Shown piece by piece: positions 27,061 to 35,165 of a stretch of 64,000 nt of DNA (position 1 is the first letter of the stretch; every line of letters starts with the position of its first letter). Origin of the DNA: Pseudomonas lini (lineage in GTDB: Bacteria > Pseudomonadota > Gammaproteobacteria > Pseudomonadales > Pseudomonadaceae); contig NZ_JYLB01000002.1 of the NCBI RefSeq assembly GCF_001042905.1, forward strand, positions 744,001 through 808,000, written 5' to 3'. The position numbers were made by a program, and so were the translations under genes. A model generated the notes under the pieces. That model was not told the origin of the DNA. It was given only the letters and a program-made list of their open reading frames with translations, and did not search any database.

Positions 27061-27981
27061 TTAGATACCCTGTGGCGTCTCTTCACCACCCAACGCTTCA
27101 ACCATCGACGGCAGGAAGTCGCCGAAGGTCAGCATCATCAGGGTAAAGCTGGCATCCAGTTGGCCGAGGGCTTCGTCGCCACCGTCCTGTTCCGCCTGAT
27201 CCTGCAGCAGGTCTTCGAACTTCAGGCGCTTGACCACCATTTTGTCGTCAAGCACGAACGACAGTTTGTCCTGCCAGGCCAGCGACAGTTGAGTGACCAC
27301 TTTGCCGGTGCTCAGGTGCAACTGGATTTCTTCGCTGGTCAGGTCCTGACGCTTGCAGCGCACGATGCCGCCGTCTTCGTGTGTGTCGCGCAGTTCGCAC
27401 TCGTCCAACACGAAGAAATCATCCGCGGCTTTCTGGGTGGTGACCCATTCGGTCATGGTGGCGGTTGGCGACATCTTCACCGTCAGCGGACGTACTGGCA
27501 GCGAGCCGATCACTTCGCGCAGGGTAGACAGCAGGTCTTCGGCACGTTTCGGGCTAGCCGAGTTAACCAGGATCAGGCCCTGTTTCGGCGCGATGGCGGC
27601 GAAGGTCGACGAGCGACGGATAAAGGCGCGGGGCAGGAAAGCCTGGATGATTTCATCCTTGATCTGGTCGCGTTCCTTTTTATAGACCTTGCGCATTTGT
27701 TCGGCTTCGATCTCTTCGACCTTTTCCTTCACCGCGTCACGTACGACGCTGCCCGGCAGAATGCGTTCTTCCTTACGAGCAGCGATCAGCAAGAAGTCGC
27801 CGCTGATGTGCACCAGCGGCGCGTCTTCGCCCTTACCGAATGGCGCGACGAAACCGTAGGTGGTCAACTCCTGGCTTGCACATGGACGCGCCAGTTTGGT
27901 GGCCAGTGCAGTTTCCAACGCCTCGGCATCAAAAGGCAGATCTTGGGTCAGGCGATAGATAAGCAGGTTTTTGAACCACAT
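27061..27981 (-). CDS. rdgC: recombination-associated protein RdgC
   Basis: 306 residues starting [18 protein letters not shown] at ATG 27981, the standard RdgC N-terminus; eight further upstream residues are not used in the family. RdgC is a ring-shaped dimer that binds duplex DNA and restrains RecA. Internal markers are [13 protein letters not shown] and [16 protein letters not shown]. Single gene; the 5' side faces the tRNA cassette. Confidence 0.95.
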   Translation of the reverse strand: MWFKNLLIYRLTQDLPFDAEALETALATKLARPCASQELTTYGFVAPFGKGEDAPLVHISGDFLLIAARKEERILPGSVVRDAVKEKVEEIEAEQMRKVYKKERDQIKDEIIQAFLPRAFIRRSSTFAAIAPKQGLILVNSASPKRAEDLLSTLREVIGSLPVRPLTVKMSPTATMTEWVTTQKAADDFFVLDECELRDTHEDGGIVRCKRQDLTSEEIQLHLSTGKVVTQLSLAWQDKLSFVLDDKMVVKRLKFEDLLQDQAEQDGGDEALGQLDASFTLMMLTFGDFLPSMVEALGGEETPQGI

Positions 27982-28091
27982 GGGGTGAGTCTCTCCTTTA
28001 TACAAAGGGGGGCATTATTGTCTTCGTGGTGCCATAGGCCAACCCTTCTCTAAGCCTTTGGAAGGCCTGAGAAAATTAATTAAAAAAGTGC

Positions 28092-28120
28092 TTGCCAGAG
28101 GTTGGGTCGCTCCGTAGAAT
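28092..28120 (+). promoter_or_regulatory. sigma-70-type promoter of the first tRNA pair
   Basis: TTGCCA (28092-28097), a 17-base spacer, TAGAAT (28115-28120), followed by a GC-rich discriminator (GCGCGCC), as expected for a stringently controlled stable-RNA promoter. Confidence 0.65.
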
Positions 28121-28141
28121 GCGCGCCACACCGAAAGTGAA

Positions 28142-28217
28142 GGGTGATTAGCTCAGCTGGGAGAGCGTCTGCCTTACAAGCAGAATGTCGGCGGTTCGAT
28201 CCCGTCATCACCCACCA
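28142..28217 (+). tRNA. tRNA-Val (anticodon UAC), copy 1
   Basis: 76 bases, full cloverleaf: acceptor GGGTGAT paired with ATCACCC, D-arm GCTC/GAGC, anticodon loop CTTACAA with TAC, T-loop GGTTCGATCCC, encoded CCA. Identical to the copy at 28511. Confidence 0.97.
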
Positions 28218-28235
28218 TTCGCTTTAGTGTTACGC

Positions 28236-28312
28236 GCAGCGGTAGTTCAGTCGGTTAGAATACCGGCCTGTCACGCCGGGGGTCGCGGGTTCGAGTCCCG
28301 TCCGCTGCGCCA
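28236..28312 (+). tRNA. tRNA-Asp (anticodon GUC), copy 1
   Basis: 77 bases: acceptor GCAGCGG/CCGCTGC, anticodon loop CTGTCAC with GTC, T-arm GCGGGTTCGAGTCCCGT, discriminator G and encoded CCA. It is 18 bases after tRNA-Val, probably cotranscribed. Confidence 0.97.
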
Positions 28313-28352
28313 TATTCGGTAACCTGGAACGCTGAACGCCAGGTCACCACGG

Positions 28353-28378
28353 AAAAGCCCGCTAACGCGGGTTTTTTT
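28353..28378 (+). terminator. terminator of tRNA pair 1
   Basis: AAGCCCGC-TAAC-GCGGGTTTTTTT. Confidence 0.9.
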
Positions 28379-28510
28379 CTGTCTGTTGTTTGACTGTAGT
28401 TCCTGCAGGGTGTGTCGTTTTACTGGTTTTCAGATTTTTTTGATTTTTTATCAATTAAATCAACACTTTATGAAAATCTGTGGCACAATGCGCCCCGCAA
28501 CGAAGGTAAA

Positions 28511-28586
28511 GGGTGATTAGCTCAGCTGGGAGAGCGTCTGCCTTACAAGCAGAATGTCGGCGGTTCGATCCCGTCATCACCCACCA
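28511..28586 (+). tRNA. tRNA-Val (anticodon UAC), copy 2
   Basis: Exact duplicate of the 28142-28217 tRNA. The sequence in front differs from copy 1, with an AT-rich stretch and CACAAT (28484-28489) as a possible -10 element; a -35 match is weak. Confidence 0.97.
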
Positions 28587-28605
28587 CTTACTTTCAACGC
28601 TACGC

Positions 28606-28682
28606 GCAGCGGTAGTTCAGTCGGTTAGAATACCGGCCTGTCACGCCGGGGGTCGCGGGTTCGAGTCCCGTCCGCTGCGCCA
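28606..28682 (+). tRNA. tRNA-Asp (anticodon GUC), copy 2
   Basis: Exact duplicate of the 28236-28312 tRNA, 19 bases after its tRNA-Val. The flanking CATATTCGGTA and AACGCTGAACGCCAG are also shared with copy 1, so the whole transcription unit was duplicated. Confidence 0.97.
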
Positions 28683-28721
28683 TATTCGGTATCTGGAACG
28701 CTGAACGCCAGATCACCACAG

Positions 28722-28746
28722 AAAGCCCGCTTAATGCGGGCTTTTT
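28722..28746 (+). terminator. terminator of tRNA pair 2
   Basis: AAAGCCCGC-TTAAT-GCGGGCTTTTT. Confidence 0.9.
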
Positions 28747-28790
28747 GCTGTCTGGGATTTGGCTTTGTGCTGGCCTTCCACTGAAAGATC

Positions 28791-28955
28791 GACCTGTTCG
28801 GGTAATACTAGTCAGTTACGCGAAATCCCTGTGGGAGCGGGCTTGCCCGCGATGACTGCAGCACATTCACCATTGATGTGTCAGACAGGTCGCTATCGCG
28901 GGCAAGCCCGCTCCCACAGGTTCCGCGCGTAACTGACAGGCGTTGACCTGTTCGG
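28791..28955. repeat. REP pair inside 12-bp inverted arms and 11-bp direct repeats
   Basis: The REP core is 28829-28920. Outside it are inverted arms GTCAGTTACGCG (28811-28822) and CGCGTAACTGAC (28926-28937), and outside these a direct repeat GACCTGTTCGG (28791-28801 and 28945-28955). The nested order resembles a mobile unit with a target duplication. Confidence 0.75.
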
Positions 28956-28980
28956 ATCTCGTTTTTCGTTTCTGCCTTGC

Positions 28981-30117
28981 CTATTGTTCGGCGTTACGAC
29001 TGTGTCGGTAGTCGCTGATGGCCTCGTACACCGCTTTGCGCAACCGGTTGATCCCGCCAATCGGCCTATGGGCTTCAAGGCCGAACCATGGGTTGAACGA
29101 CAGGTTGTCGCATTGCAGGTTCAGCGCCGGGGTGTCGAAATCCTGGGCAGGCAGTTTGATCCGGGCCACGGTTTCGAAGGGCGCGTCACTTTCGCTCCAC
29201 TCTATACTGGTGTCTTCGATCGGCATGTACTTGCCCGCATCCTGGCGCTGAATCTGCAAGACGAAACACGCCGGCACCCGATCAGTCGACAGCTGCTGGT
29301 TCAGCGCACTGCGCAGGAAGTTCGGCAGGTTTTGATTTTGCGTGGGCAGCGCGTAGACCGGGCAGCTATCAGGATCTGGCATCACCCGGAATTTGGCGTT
29401 GGCGTCACCGAACTTGTATGGCGAAACCGAAAAGTAAGTGGTCTGCGTCGGGCTTGCTGGGGCAGGGGAGAGCGTCGCCAGCGCAATAAACAGATGGCGA
29501 ACCTGCCAGGTGCGCGGGTCCCAGCCTGGGAAGAACGCCATCGCTTTTTTGCCGTCAGCCTGGGCGGCCACATTCTGACGATACTCGGCGACATCGCTGA
29601 CAAAGAAGTTCGGATGGTTGAACATCACGAAATCCTGTTCGCTGTGTCCTTGTCGGTCACTCAGCAGCTGTTTACCAGGCACATCGAACAGTTTGATCGC
29701 CATGCCCCGGGCATCGCGGATGCTGTCGAACTGCGGATACGCATTGCCGTTGGACAGCCGCATCATTGCTTGCCAGGTTTTGCCCGGTTCGCTGAACACG
29801 CCTTGACGTAACTCCGTTGCCAGATCCGGCAGCACCTGAACCTCGGCCTTCACGCAGCCATGGGCCTTGGCATGGGCATCGCGCAGGTAGCGGGTGCTTT
29901 CACGGTGTTGATCGACGATACGCACGGCCGTCTGGATGATGTCCTGGGTCATTGCCGCTTCGCCGTCCGGAATCAATTCTTCAGCCGATACCGGGCCGCG
30001 ATGTTGCCAGGTGGACCAGGCCATGAGCAGCGCCCAGCCGAGCAGGCCCAGACCCAGCAACCACAGCAGGGTTTTGCCGAGGAAGGCGCCCAGGCGCAGC
30101 CAGAGAGTAATCAGCAT
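28981..30117 (-). CDS. membrane-anchored catalase-family heme protein
   Basis: 378 residues. An N-terminal membrane anchor (about residues 8-32, LGKTLLWLLGLGLLGWALLM) is followed by a periplasmic catalase-like domain: KAHGCVKAEVQV contains the distal histidine region, RLSNGNAYPQFDSIRDARG and KLFDVPGKQLL match the catalase fold, and the proximal tyrosine probably lies in RLRKAVYEAISDYR. Much shorter than classic catalases, so peroxidase-like activity is possible. It lies 3 bases after a diheme cytochrome gene, so the pair is one operon. Confidence 0.85.
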   Translation of the reverse strand: MLITLWLRLGAFLGKTLLWLLGLGLLGWALLMAWSTWQHRGPVSAEELIPDGEAAMTQDIIQTAVRIVDQHRESTRYLRDAHAKAHGCVKAEVQVLPDLATELRQGVFSEPGKTWQAMMRLSNGNAYPQFDSIRDARGMAIKLFDVPGKQLLSDRQGHSEQDFVMFNHPNFFVSDVAEYRQNVAAQADGKKAMAFFPGWDPRTWQVRHLFIALATLSPAPASPTQTTYFSVSPYKFGDANAKFRVMPDPDSCPVYALPTQNQNLPNFLRSALNQQLSTDRVPACFVLQIQRQDAGKYMPIEDTSIEWSESDAPFETVARIKLPAQDFDTPALNLQCDNLSFNPWFGLEAHRPIGGINRLRKAVYEAISDYRHSRNAEQ

Positions 30118-30120
30118 GGG

Positions 30121-31962
30121 TCAATCCTTTTGACTGAGACGGCGGTCTGGCAATTGCGACTCCATCGGGCCGCCCAACACTTTCAGGTATTCCAGCAGCG
30201 CCCAGCGTTCCTCCGGTTGCAGCAGACGACCAATGACGCCGTTACCGCGCTCACCTGCGCGGAACTCGTGGCCGCTGTTGTGATTACCGGTGATGCGCGT
30301 GTCGAACACAAAACCATTGGTGAAGGCTTCGGTGCGATAGCCCAAATGTTTGGGGTCGTATTCAAAGGTGCCCTTGTAGAACGTGGGCGCGCGTTCACTT
30401 TGTGGCGAGAGCAGTTGATAAATGCTCGGTACCGAACCGTTATGCAAAAACGGCGGCGTCGCCCAGACGCCCGCCAGTGGTCGGGCTTTATAGCTACGCA
30501 ACTCTTGAACGCCGATCGGCAGGCCGAATCCGTCCAGGTTCGGGCGCTCTGCGGGTGTCACATTGGCTTCGCGGTAGGCCTGATTGCCCACGAAAGCAGT
30601 GACGTAAGCCAGTCCCTTAGCCACGGACAACTGGCTCATATCCAAGGGTTCTGTGGGTGTTGGGTGCAGTTGTACGTCCAGTTGCGCAAGCTCTGCCGGA
30701 TCCCACTGCAAGGCCGTCAGGTCGAAGCGGTGATCAGCAATATTGTTGGCGGCGCCGGGGTCTGTGCCAATCACCCCCACAGGCAGCAATTTCAGATGTT
30801 GCACGGGTCTGCCGTCGCTTTGGGTGACGCGGGGGACATGACACCCGGCGCAGTTTTCAGCGAACAGTTCGCGGCCTTTTGCAGCCAAGGGCTTGTCGAT
30901 ATTGCCCAGCAGGGCTTCCGGCCAGGCGGGCGGTTTGAGTCGTTGCAGGGTTTCTTCGATCCGGTGCAGATCACGTACCCGGACGCTGGACGGGTAGCGG
31001 TCGTCGCCCTTGAGCGGCTGCCCGCTGCTGTCGAAGAAATTCAGCGTGGCGCCCACACCCAAGGCTTCACCGATATTACGGGCCATCGGTTGCTGCGCCG
31101 AACCGTTCCACTGCACCCAGTCGAAGGTCCACATATCCCACAGTTGCGGGTAGTCCACCGGCGCGTTGGCCACGCGGTAGTTGGCGGGTGAAATCGCGTC
31201 GCCGAAGCTGGCGTTGGCAATACGCCCGAAGGCATCGGTGCGGCCGGGACCTTCTTCGGTGGGGTAGAGGCCGCGATGGGTGTCGTTCCAGGCCACCTTC
31301 AGGAAGGTATCGAGGGATACTTTGAAATCCTGGCGCAGCTGTTGATGCCGTGCCTCGTAGTCCTGCCCCAGAACGTTGCGTGCGAAACGTTCGAATTTCC
31401 AGGGGTTGTAGTAAGTCGAGGTCAGACTGGCGACCAATGCTTGTCCGAAACTGCCACCTCGCAGCGTAGGAACGCTGGACGGCAATACATGCTGGGCCGA
31501 GCCGCCATCGATGCGCACGGCCTGGCCATTGAAGCGCAATTCGCCGGTGTGGCAGGCGGCGCAGGTGATGTCCAGAAACTCGTCCTGGCTGCCGGGGTTT
31601 TGATGACGGGCAAAACCGACGGGCAGGTTACCAGGGTTGTTCGGCGTGGCTTTCTGGCTTGGGTCGATCAGAAAACCAAAGCGTGCGAGGTATTCAGGAG
31701 CGGCGAATCGTTTTTGCGAGAAGGGCAATTCCAGGGCGTTGAACCAGTCATAACGCAAGCCTTTGACCTGGGTACCCTGAGGCGTGAAGTAGTAAGCCTG
31801 GCGGTCGGCGGCGCTCCATTGCTCCAGGTAATTCACCTGTTGCGCCGGTGACCAGGCTGGCAATTTCGGGTTGGCGACATAGTACAGCACCACGGCGAGG
31901 CCAAGCCCCAGCAGTACTGCGATCAGCATCAGCAAACGGAATATGAGGCGCAAGATAAACAT
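30121..31962 (-). CDS. membrane-anchored diheme cytochrome c (RoxA/MauG-like)
   Basis: 613 residues from ATG 31962 (a TTG at 31971 is an alternative start). It has an N-terminal anchor, then two CXXCH heme sites, CAACH (134-138) and CAGCH (371-375). GVWATPPFLHNGSVPSIYQLL near the C-terminus is the heme-pocket signature of the cytochrome c peroxidase/MauG/RoxA group, and WTFDWVQWNGSAQQPMARN fits RoxA-like dioxygenases. Its partner is a catalase-like protein, suggesting a peroxide or oxygen-linked oxidation in the periplasm. Substrate unknown. Confidence 0.83.
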   Translation of the reverse strand: MFILRLIFRLLMLIAVLLGLGLAVVLYYVANPKLPAWSPAQQVNYLEQWSAADRQAYYFTPQGTQVKGLRYDWFNALELPFSQKRFAAPEYLARFGFLIDPSQKATPNNPGNLPVGFARHQNPGSQDEFLDITCAACHTGELRFNGQAVRIDGGSAQHVLPSSVPTLRGGSFGQALVASLTSTYYNPWKFERFARNVLGQDYEARHQQLRQDFKVSLDTFLKVAWNDTHRGLYPTEEGPGRTDAFGRIANASFGDAISPANYRVANAPVDYPQLWDMWTFDWVQWNGSAQQPMARNIGEALGVGATLNFFDSSGQPLKGDDRYPSSVRVRDLHRIEETLQRLKPPAWPEALLGNIDKPLAAKGRELFAENCAGCHVPRVTQSDGRPVQHLKLLPVGVIGTDPGAANNIADHRFDLTALQWDPAELAQLDVQLHPTPTEPLDMSQLSVAKGLAYVTAFVGNQAYREANVTPAERPNLDGFGLPIGVQELRSYKARPLAGVWATPPFLHNGSVPSIYQLLSPQSERAPTFYKGTFEYDPKHLGYRTEAFTNGFVFDTRITGNHNSGHEFRAGERGNGVIGRLLQPEERWALLEYLKVLGGPMESQLPDRRLSQKD

Positions 31963-32223
31963 CCTTGTCAATTTGTAGCTTCTCTTATGCCTCAGCTGAC
32001 GAAGTGCGGCAAGAGGCCATTACGCCAGAGGCTGTGGGAACCGGCCCTTGAGTCTGTAAGAGCCAAATGACAGAAGCTTCATCGTTCTATAGCCGAAATG
32101 CGTTTAAACACCTGAACTTATCAGACGTTTCCTGCTCTCATGCCGGTAGCCATTGGTCGTGGCGGCCTGATAAGCTCGCGGCTTTACTCGATTGCCCTTT
32201 AGGCGCATGAACAAGGAAATAGC

Positions 32224-32937
32224 ATGAAACAGCATCGGTTGGCGGCGGCGGTGGCCCTGGTTGGCCTGGTACTTGCGGGTTGTGATTCGCAGACCAGCGT
32301 AGAGCTGAAAACCCCGGCGCAAAAAGCTTCCTACGGTATCGGCCTGAACATGGGCAAAAGCCTGGCTCAGGAAGGCATGGATGACCTGGATTCCAAAGCT
32401 GTAGCCCAAGGCATCGAAGATGCCGTCGGCAAGAAAGAACAGAAACTGAAGGATGAAGAACTGGTTGAAGCCTTCGCAGCACTGCAAAAGCGTGCTGAAG
32501 AGCGTTTGGCCAAAATGAGCGAAGAGTCGGCAGCCGCCGGCAAGAAATTCCTCGAAGAGAACGGCAAGAAAGCCGGTGTCACCACCACGGCTTCCGGCCT
32601 GCAATATGAAGTGGTCCAGAAGGCCGACGGCGCTCAGCCTAAGCCGACCGACGTAGTGACTGTTCACTACACTGGTAAATTGACCAACGGCACCGTTTTC
32701 GACAGCTCCGTCGAGCGCGGCAGCCCGATCGATCTGCCGGTCAGCGGTGTGATTCCGGGTTGGGTTGAAGGCCTGCAACTGATGCACGTTGGCGAGAAGT
32801 ACAAACTGTACATCCCTAGCGAACTGGCTTACGGCGCCCAAAGCCCAAGCCCTGCGATTCCAGCCAACTCGGTGCTGGTATTTGACCTGGAGCTGCTGGC
32901 CATCAAGGATCCAGCAAAACAAGACGCCGCCAAGTAA
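32224..32937 (+). CDS. FKBP-type peptidyl-prolyl isomerase lipoprotein
   Basis: 237 residues. Lipobox LAGC at residues 17-20 with Asp at +2, a residue linked to inner-membrane retention. Residues 25-110 are an FkpA/Mip-like helical dimerisation domain (ASYGIGLNMGKSLAQEG), and 120-230 the FKBP domain (VTVHYTGKLTNGTVFDSSVE, GVIPGWVEGLQLM, SELAYG). It catalyses proline isomerisation and acts as a chaperone for envelope proteins. Single gene with its own terminator. Confidence 0.93.
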   Translation: MKQHRLAAAVALVGLVLAGCDSQTSVELKTPAQKASYGIGLNMGKSLAQEGMDDLDSKAVAQGIEDAVGKKEQKLKDEELVEAFAALQKRAEERLAKMSEESAAAGKKFLEENGKKAGVTTTASGLQYEVVQKADGAQPKPTDVVTVHYTGKLTNGTVFDSSVERGSPIDLPVSGVIPGWVEGLQLMHVGEKYKLYIPSELAYGAQSPSPAIPANSVLVFDLELLAIKDPAKQDAAK

Positions 32938-32955
32938 TTCGCGTCTGCTCTAAAA

Positions 32956-32985
32956 ACAACGCCTCGCTTATGCGGGGCGTTGTTG
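32956..32985 (+). terminator. terminator after the FKBP gene
   Basis: ACAACGCCTCGC-TTAT-GCGGGGCGTTGT hairpin; the T-run is short, so confidence is moderate. Confidence 0.6.
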
Positions 32986-33189
32986 CATCTGGCGTTCAGT
33001 GGAGGTAAACAAAGCGAACGGATACGGTACGCTGAAGTCATAGCCAGTGAGGGCGCCCGAGCTAGACGGGCCAGAACGCCAAGTCAATGAAATCTTGGGG
33101 TTTTTTTATGTGAGTAAAAAACGCCCGATCTGAGTCAGGCCCTTATGAAACGGGGCTTTCAGCGGTGAAATGCAGCTCTGTTCACAAGG

Positions 33190-33212
33190 TTATCCACAAT
33201 TTGTGTGGATAA
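33190..33212. other. perfect inverted pair of DnaA-box sequences
   Basis: TTATCCACA, 5-base spacer, TGTGGATAA: two consensus DnaA 9-mers in inverted order, 20 bases before the ATG at 33233 and just upstream of its ribosome-binding site. Same geometry as at 14182-14204. Confidence 0.7.
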
Positions 33213-33232
33213 CATTTCAGCGGGAGGAACAA

Positions 33233-33688
33233 ATGAAAACGCCCTGGAATTTTGCTCGTTTCCTGCCTCTGGCCGGACGCCTGCTCGCCCGTGGTCGTTT
33301 GCCGACCCTGCTGTTCGCGGTTGCCAGCAAAGGGGCCAGCCAGGGTAATCGTCTGGGTAAGCTCAAAGACGATCTGCGCCTGTTGCAGGCACTCTGCCTG
33401 GCTTACTGGCGTGGCGAATACCGGGCCATCAGCCCGAAAGCACTGCTTTCGGTGGTGGCCGGCCTGATGTATTTCCTGAGCCCCGTAGATGCAATCCCGG
33501 ATTTCATCCCGATGTTCGGCATGCTCGACGACATCGCCGTGCTGGCCTGGTTGATGAAAGTCCTCGATGACGAGCTCAACGCCTTCCGCGCCTGGCGCAA
33601 GCGTCAGCTGCCGGAGAAGCTCGCGGTAGTCGAACGCTTGCCTGATACCCCCGAACAATTACAGCTGCAGGGCCCGAAAAAAAACTGA
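33233..33688 (+). CDS. YkvA family (DUF1232) membrane protein
   Basis: 151 residues. ATG 33233 follows GGGAGGAAC. The DUF1232 core is at about 75-110: ALLSVVAGLMYFLSPVDAIP and DFIPMFGMLDDIAVL, the signature PxDxIPDxxPxxGxxDD. One or two membrane-associated helices. Function in the family is unknown. It carries an inverted DnaA-box-like pair where a repressor would sit. Confidence 0.87.
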   Translation: MKTPWNFARFLPLAGRLLARGRLPTLLFAVASKGASQGNRLGKLKDDLRLLQALCLAYWRGEYRAISPKALLSVVAGLMYFLSPVDAIPDFIPMFGMLDDIAVLAWLMKVLDDELNAFRAWRKRQLPEKLAVVERLPDTPEQLQLQGPKKN

Positions 33689-33803
33689 GCCAATTCAGAA
33701 TCCTCCAGATATTCATACCCCCCCGCGACCTTGGCCGCTGTTAGGATTACACTTCTAAGGAAAAGCGCCGACTCGCTCAGTGTCGTTGTCCTACGGGGTA
33801 GTC

Positions 33804-34145
33804 ATGGATATTCAGATAATTACACGCGAAGGCGAACCCGAATATGCGGTTCTGCCATGGGCTCAGTATCAGGCTCTACTGAAAGCAGCAGGCATCAAGC
33901 AACAACCACCGCGTGACGCCACAGTGCCTCCCGCGGCGGCACCAGACCAGATTCTTCCGGGTCTGGATCAACTACGCAATTTGCGCGAAGGGAAGGGCAT
34001 CGCCATTGAGGCGCTGGCCCGCACGGTAGGCATCAGCCCGTCATATCTCGCCTTGATCGAAAGCGGTGAGCGTCAACCTGACGCTGCTATTCGCCGCAGC
34101 CTCGCCTGGGAATTGACGGTGCCAGGATGGAGGGATGAATCGTGA
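33804..34145 (+). CDS. XRE-type helix-turn-helix regulator
   Basis: 113 residues from ATG 33804. The N-terminal EGEPEYAVLPWAQYQALL is the short beta-alpha module also seen in antitoxin-like regulators; the C-terminal HTH is KGIAIEALARTVGISPSYLA and LIESGERQPDAAIRRSLA. It probably regulates its own three-gene operon. The stop overlaps the next gene's GTG by 4 bases, which is typical for antitoxin-toxin style coupling, though the partner is not a known toxin. Confidence 0.83.
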   Translation: MDIQIITREGEPEYAVLPWAQYQALLKAAGIKQQPPRDATVPPAAAPDQILPGLDQLRNLREGKGIAIEALARTVGISPSYLALIESGERQPDAAIRRSLAWELTVPGWRDES

Positions 34146-34513
34146 GCGTACGCATCAGTCGTCAACATTGGGATGGATTGTTGGGGGAGCTGGATCAGGC
34201 GCGTCGTCAGCGCCATCTTTTGACTTATCGGGCGTTGCTGGAGCGTTTGCAGCTACCCACGCCGGCCATGCAAACCTTGACCGCAGCCCTTGAACATCTG
34301 GCGGCGCTGGATGCCAGAGCCGAGCAGCCGTTGCGCAGCTCGTTGGTGATCAGCCAGGGCGCCAGCCGCTTGCCGCGCACCGGCTTCTTCGAATGTGTCG
34401 AGCGTCTCGGGCGCTTTTCCGGCCCGTCCGATGGCGTGGCTGCCGCGTCCTGGCATGCCTCGGAAGTGGTGCGAGTGTTTGAATACGAGTACCCCGAGTC
34501 GGCGGAAGCCTGA
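34142..34513 (+). CDS. conserved hypothetical protein, middle gene of the HTH operon
   Basis: 123 residues from GTG 34142 (GTGA overlap). It begins MSVRISRQHWDGLLGELDQA and is helical to about residue 60 (LLTYRALLERLQLPTPAMQT). The second half is RSSLVISQGASRLPRTGFFE and ends VVRVFEYEYPESAEA. No known domain recognised. It is tightly coupled on both sides, so it works with the HTH protein or the Sel1 protein; which is unknown. Confidence 0.75.
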   Translation: MSVRISRQHWDGLLGELDQARRQRHLLTYRALLERLQLPTPAMQTLTAALEHLAALDARAEQPLRSSLVISQGASRLPRTGFFECVERLGRFSGPSDGVAAASWHASEVVRVFEYEYPESAEA

Positions 34514-34921
34514 GTGTTTTTACGACTCAAGGCGCGGGCCAGTTACTGGCTGGCCCGCCGGTTGTTTCACTGGTCGTGGTTCGTGCGTCAGCCGCGAGGC
34601 TGGAGCTGGCTCGAGGGCCAGTTCGCCCGCATGGCGAACCTGGGTGATGTCGGCGCCCAGAGCTTCTACGGCCACATTCTGGCCTTTCGCGGCGTCGGTC
34701 TTGGGGCTCGCGAGGAAGGTGTGCGATTACTGCGCCTGGCCGCGTTGGCGGGGGATGGCAAGGCGGCCTATCAGGTTGGCGTGATCAGCCTGACCGGAAC
34801 GCCGAGCAAGGCGCCTGATCCGGCTGAAGCGGCTCGCTGGTGGGAAATGGCGGCGAAGGCCGGGCATCCGCTGGCCGAACTCAAATTGAAAGAATTGGCG
34901 TCTCGCGGTTCTGCAGATTAA
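34514..34921 (+). CDS. Sel1-repeat protein
   Basis: 135 residues from GTG 34514, directly after the previous stop. Aromatic, basic N-terminus (ARASYWLARRLFHWSW), then Sel1 repeats: MANLGDVGAQSFYGHILAF, LAALAGDGKAAYQVGVISL and AAKAGHPLAELKLKELA. Sel1 arrays bind partner proteins. It closes the operon, followed by a strong hairpin. Confidence 0.8.
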   Translation: MFLRLKARASYWLARRLFHWSWFVRQPRGWSWLEGQFARMANLGDVGAQSFYGHILAFRGVGLGAREEGVRLLRLAALAGDGKAAYQVGVISLTGTPSKAPDPAEAARWWEMAAKAGHPLAELKLKELASRGSAD

Positions 34922-34943
34922 ACAATTGTGTGTCTGATAAACG

Positions 34944-34985
34944 AACGTGGCGTGAGGGAAACCTCCCGCCACGTTTGCGTTTTTG
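34944..34985 (+). terminator. terminator of the HTH-Sel1 operon
   Basis: AACGTGGCG (34944-34952) pairs with CGCCACGTT (34967-34975), with inner GAGG-GAAA-CCTC and downstream GTTTTTG. Confidence 0.8.
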
Positions 34986-35165
34986 CCTGCTTGTTGATTA
35001 ATGGAGTGATCATTAGCGAATCGACCTACATCCACATCATCCTTTCCTGACTTTTTTCCTGATTGATCCCCCGCAAAGTTTCGCGTGTTTATTGCCGGGC
35101 AGATCCATTGGAGATTTCCTTCAAGTTGTAGCGGTTTTCATGAACTGGTGCGCGATGCGCTCCAT

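Noticed and set aside
26896..28053. 385-codon open frame on the plus strand over rdgC
   Set aside because: Antisense to a certain rdgC gene; composition rich in Arg/His/Gln as expected for a high-GC shadow frame.
28513..28704. 63-codon open frame over the second tRNA pair
   Set aside because: Entirely explained by tRNA-Val and tRNA-Asp.
29860..31191. 443-codon open frame opposite the diheme cytochrome gene
   Set aside because: Shadow of a gene with clear heme motifs; no ribosome-binding site and no recognisable domain.
33190..33212. Replication origin
   Set aside because: Only two DnaA-type boxes, no AT-rich unwinding region and no dnaA, dnaN or gyrB nearby.
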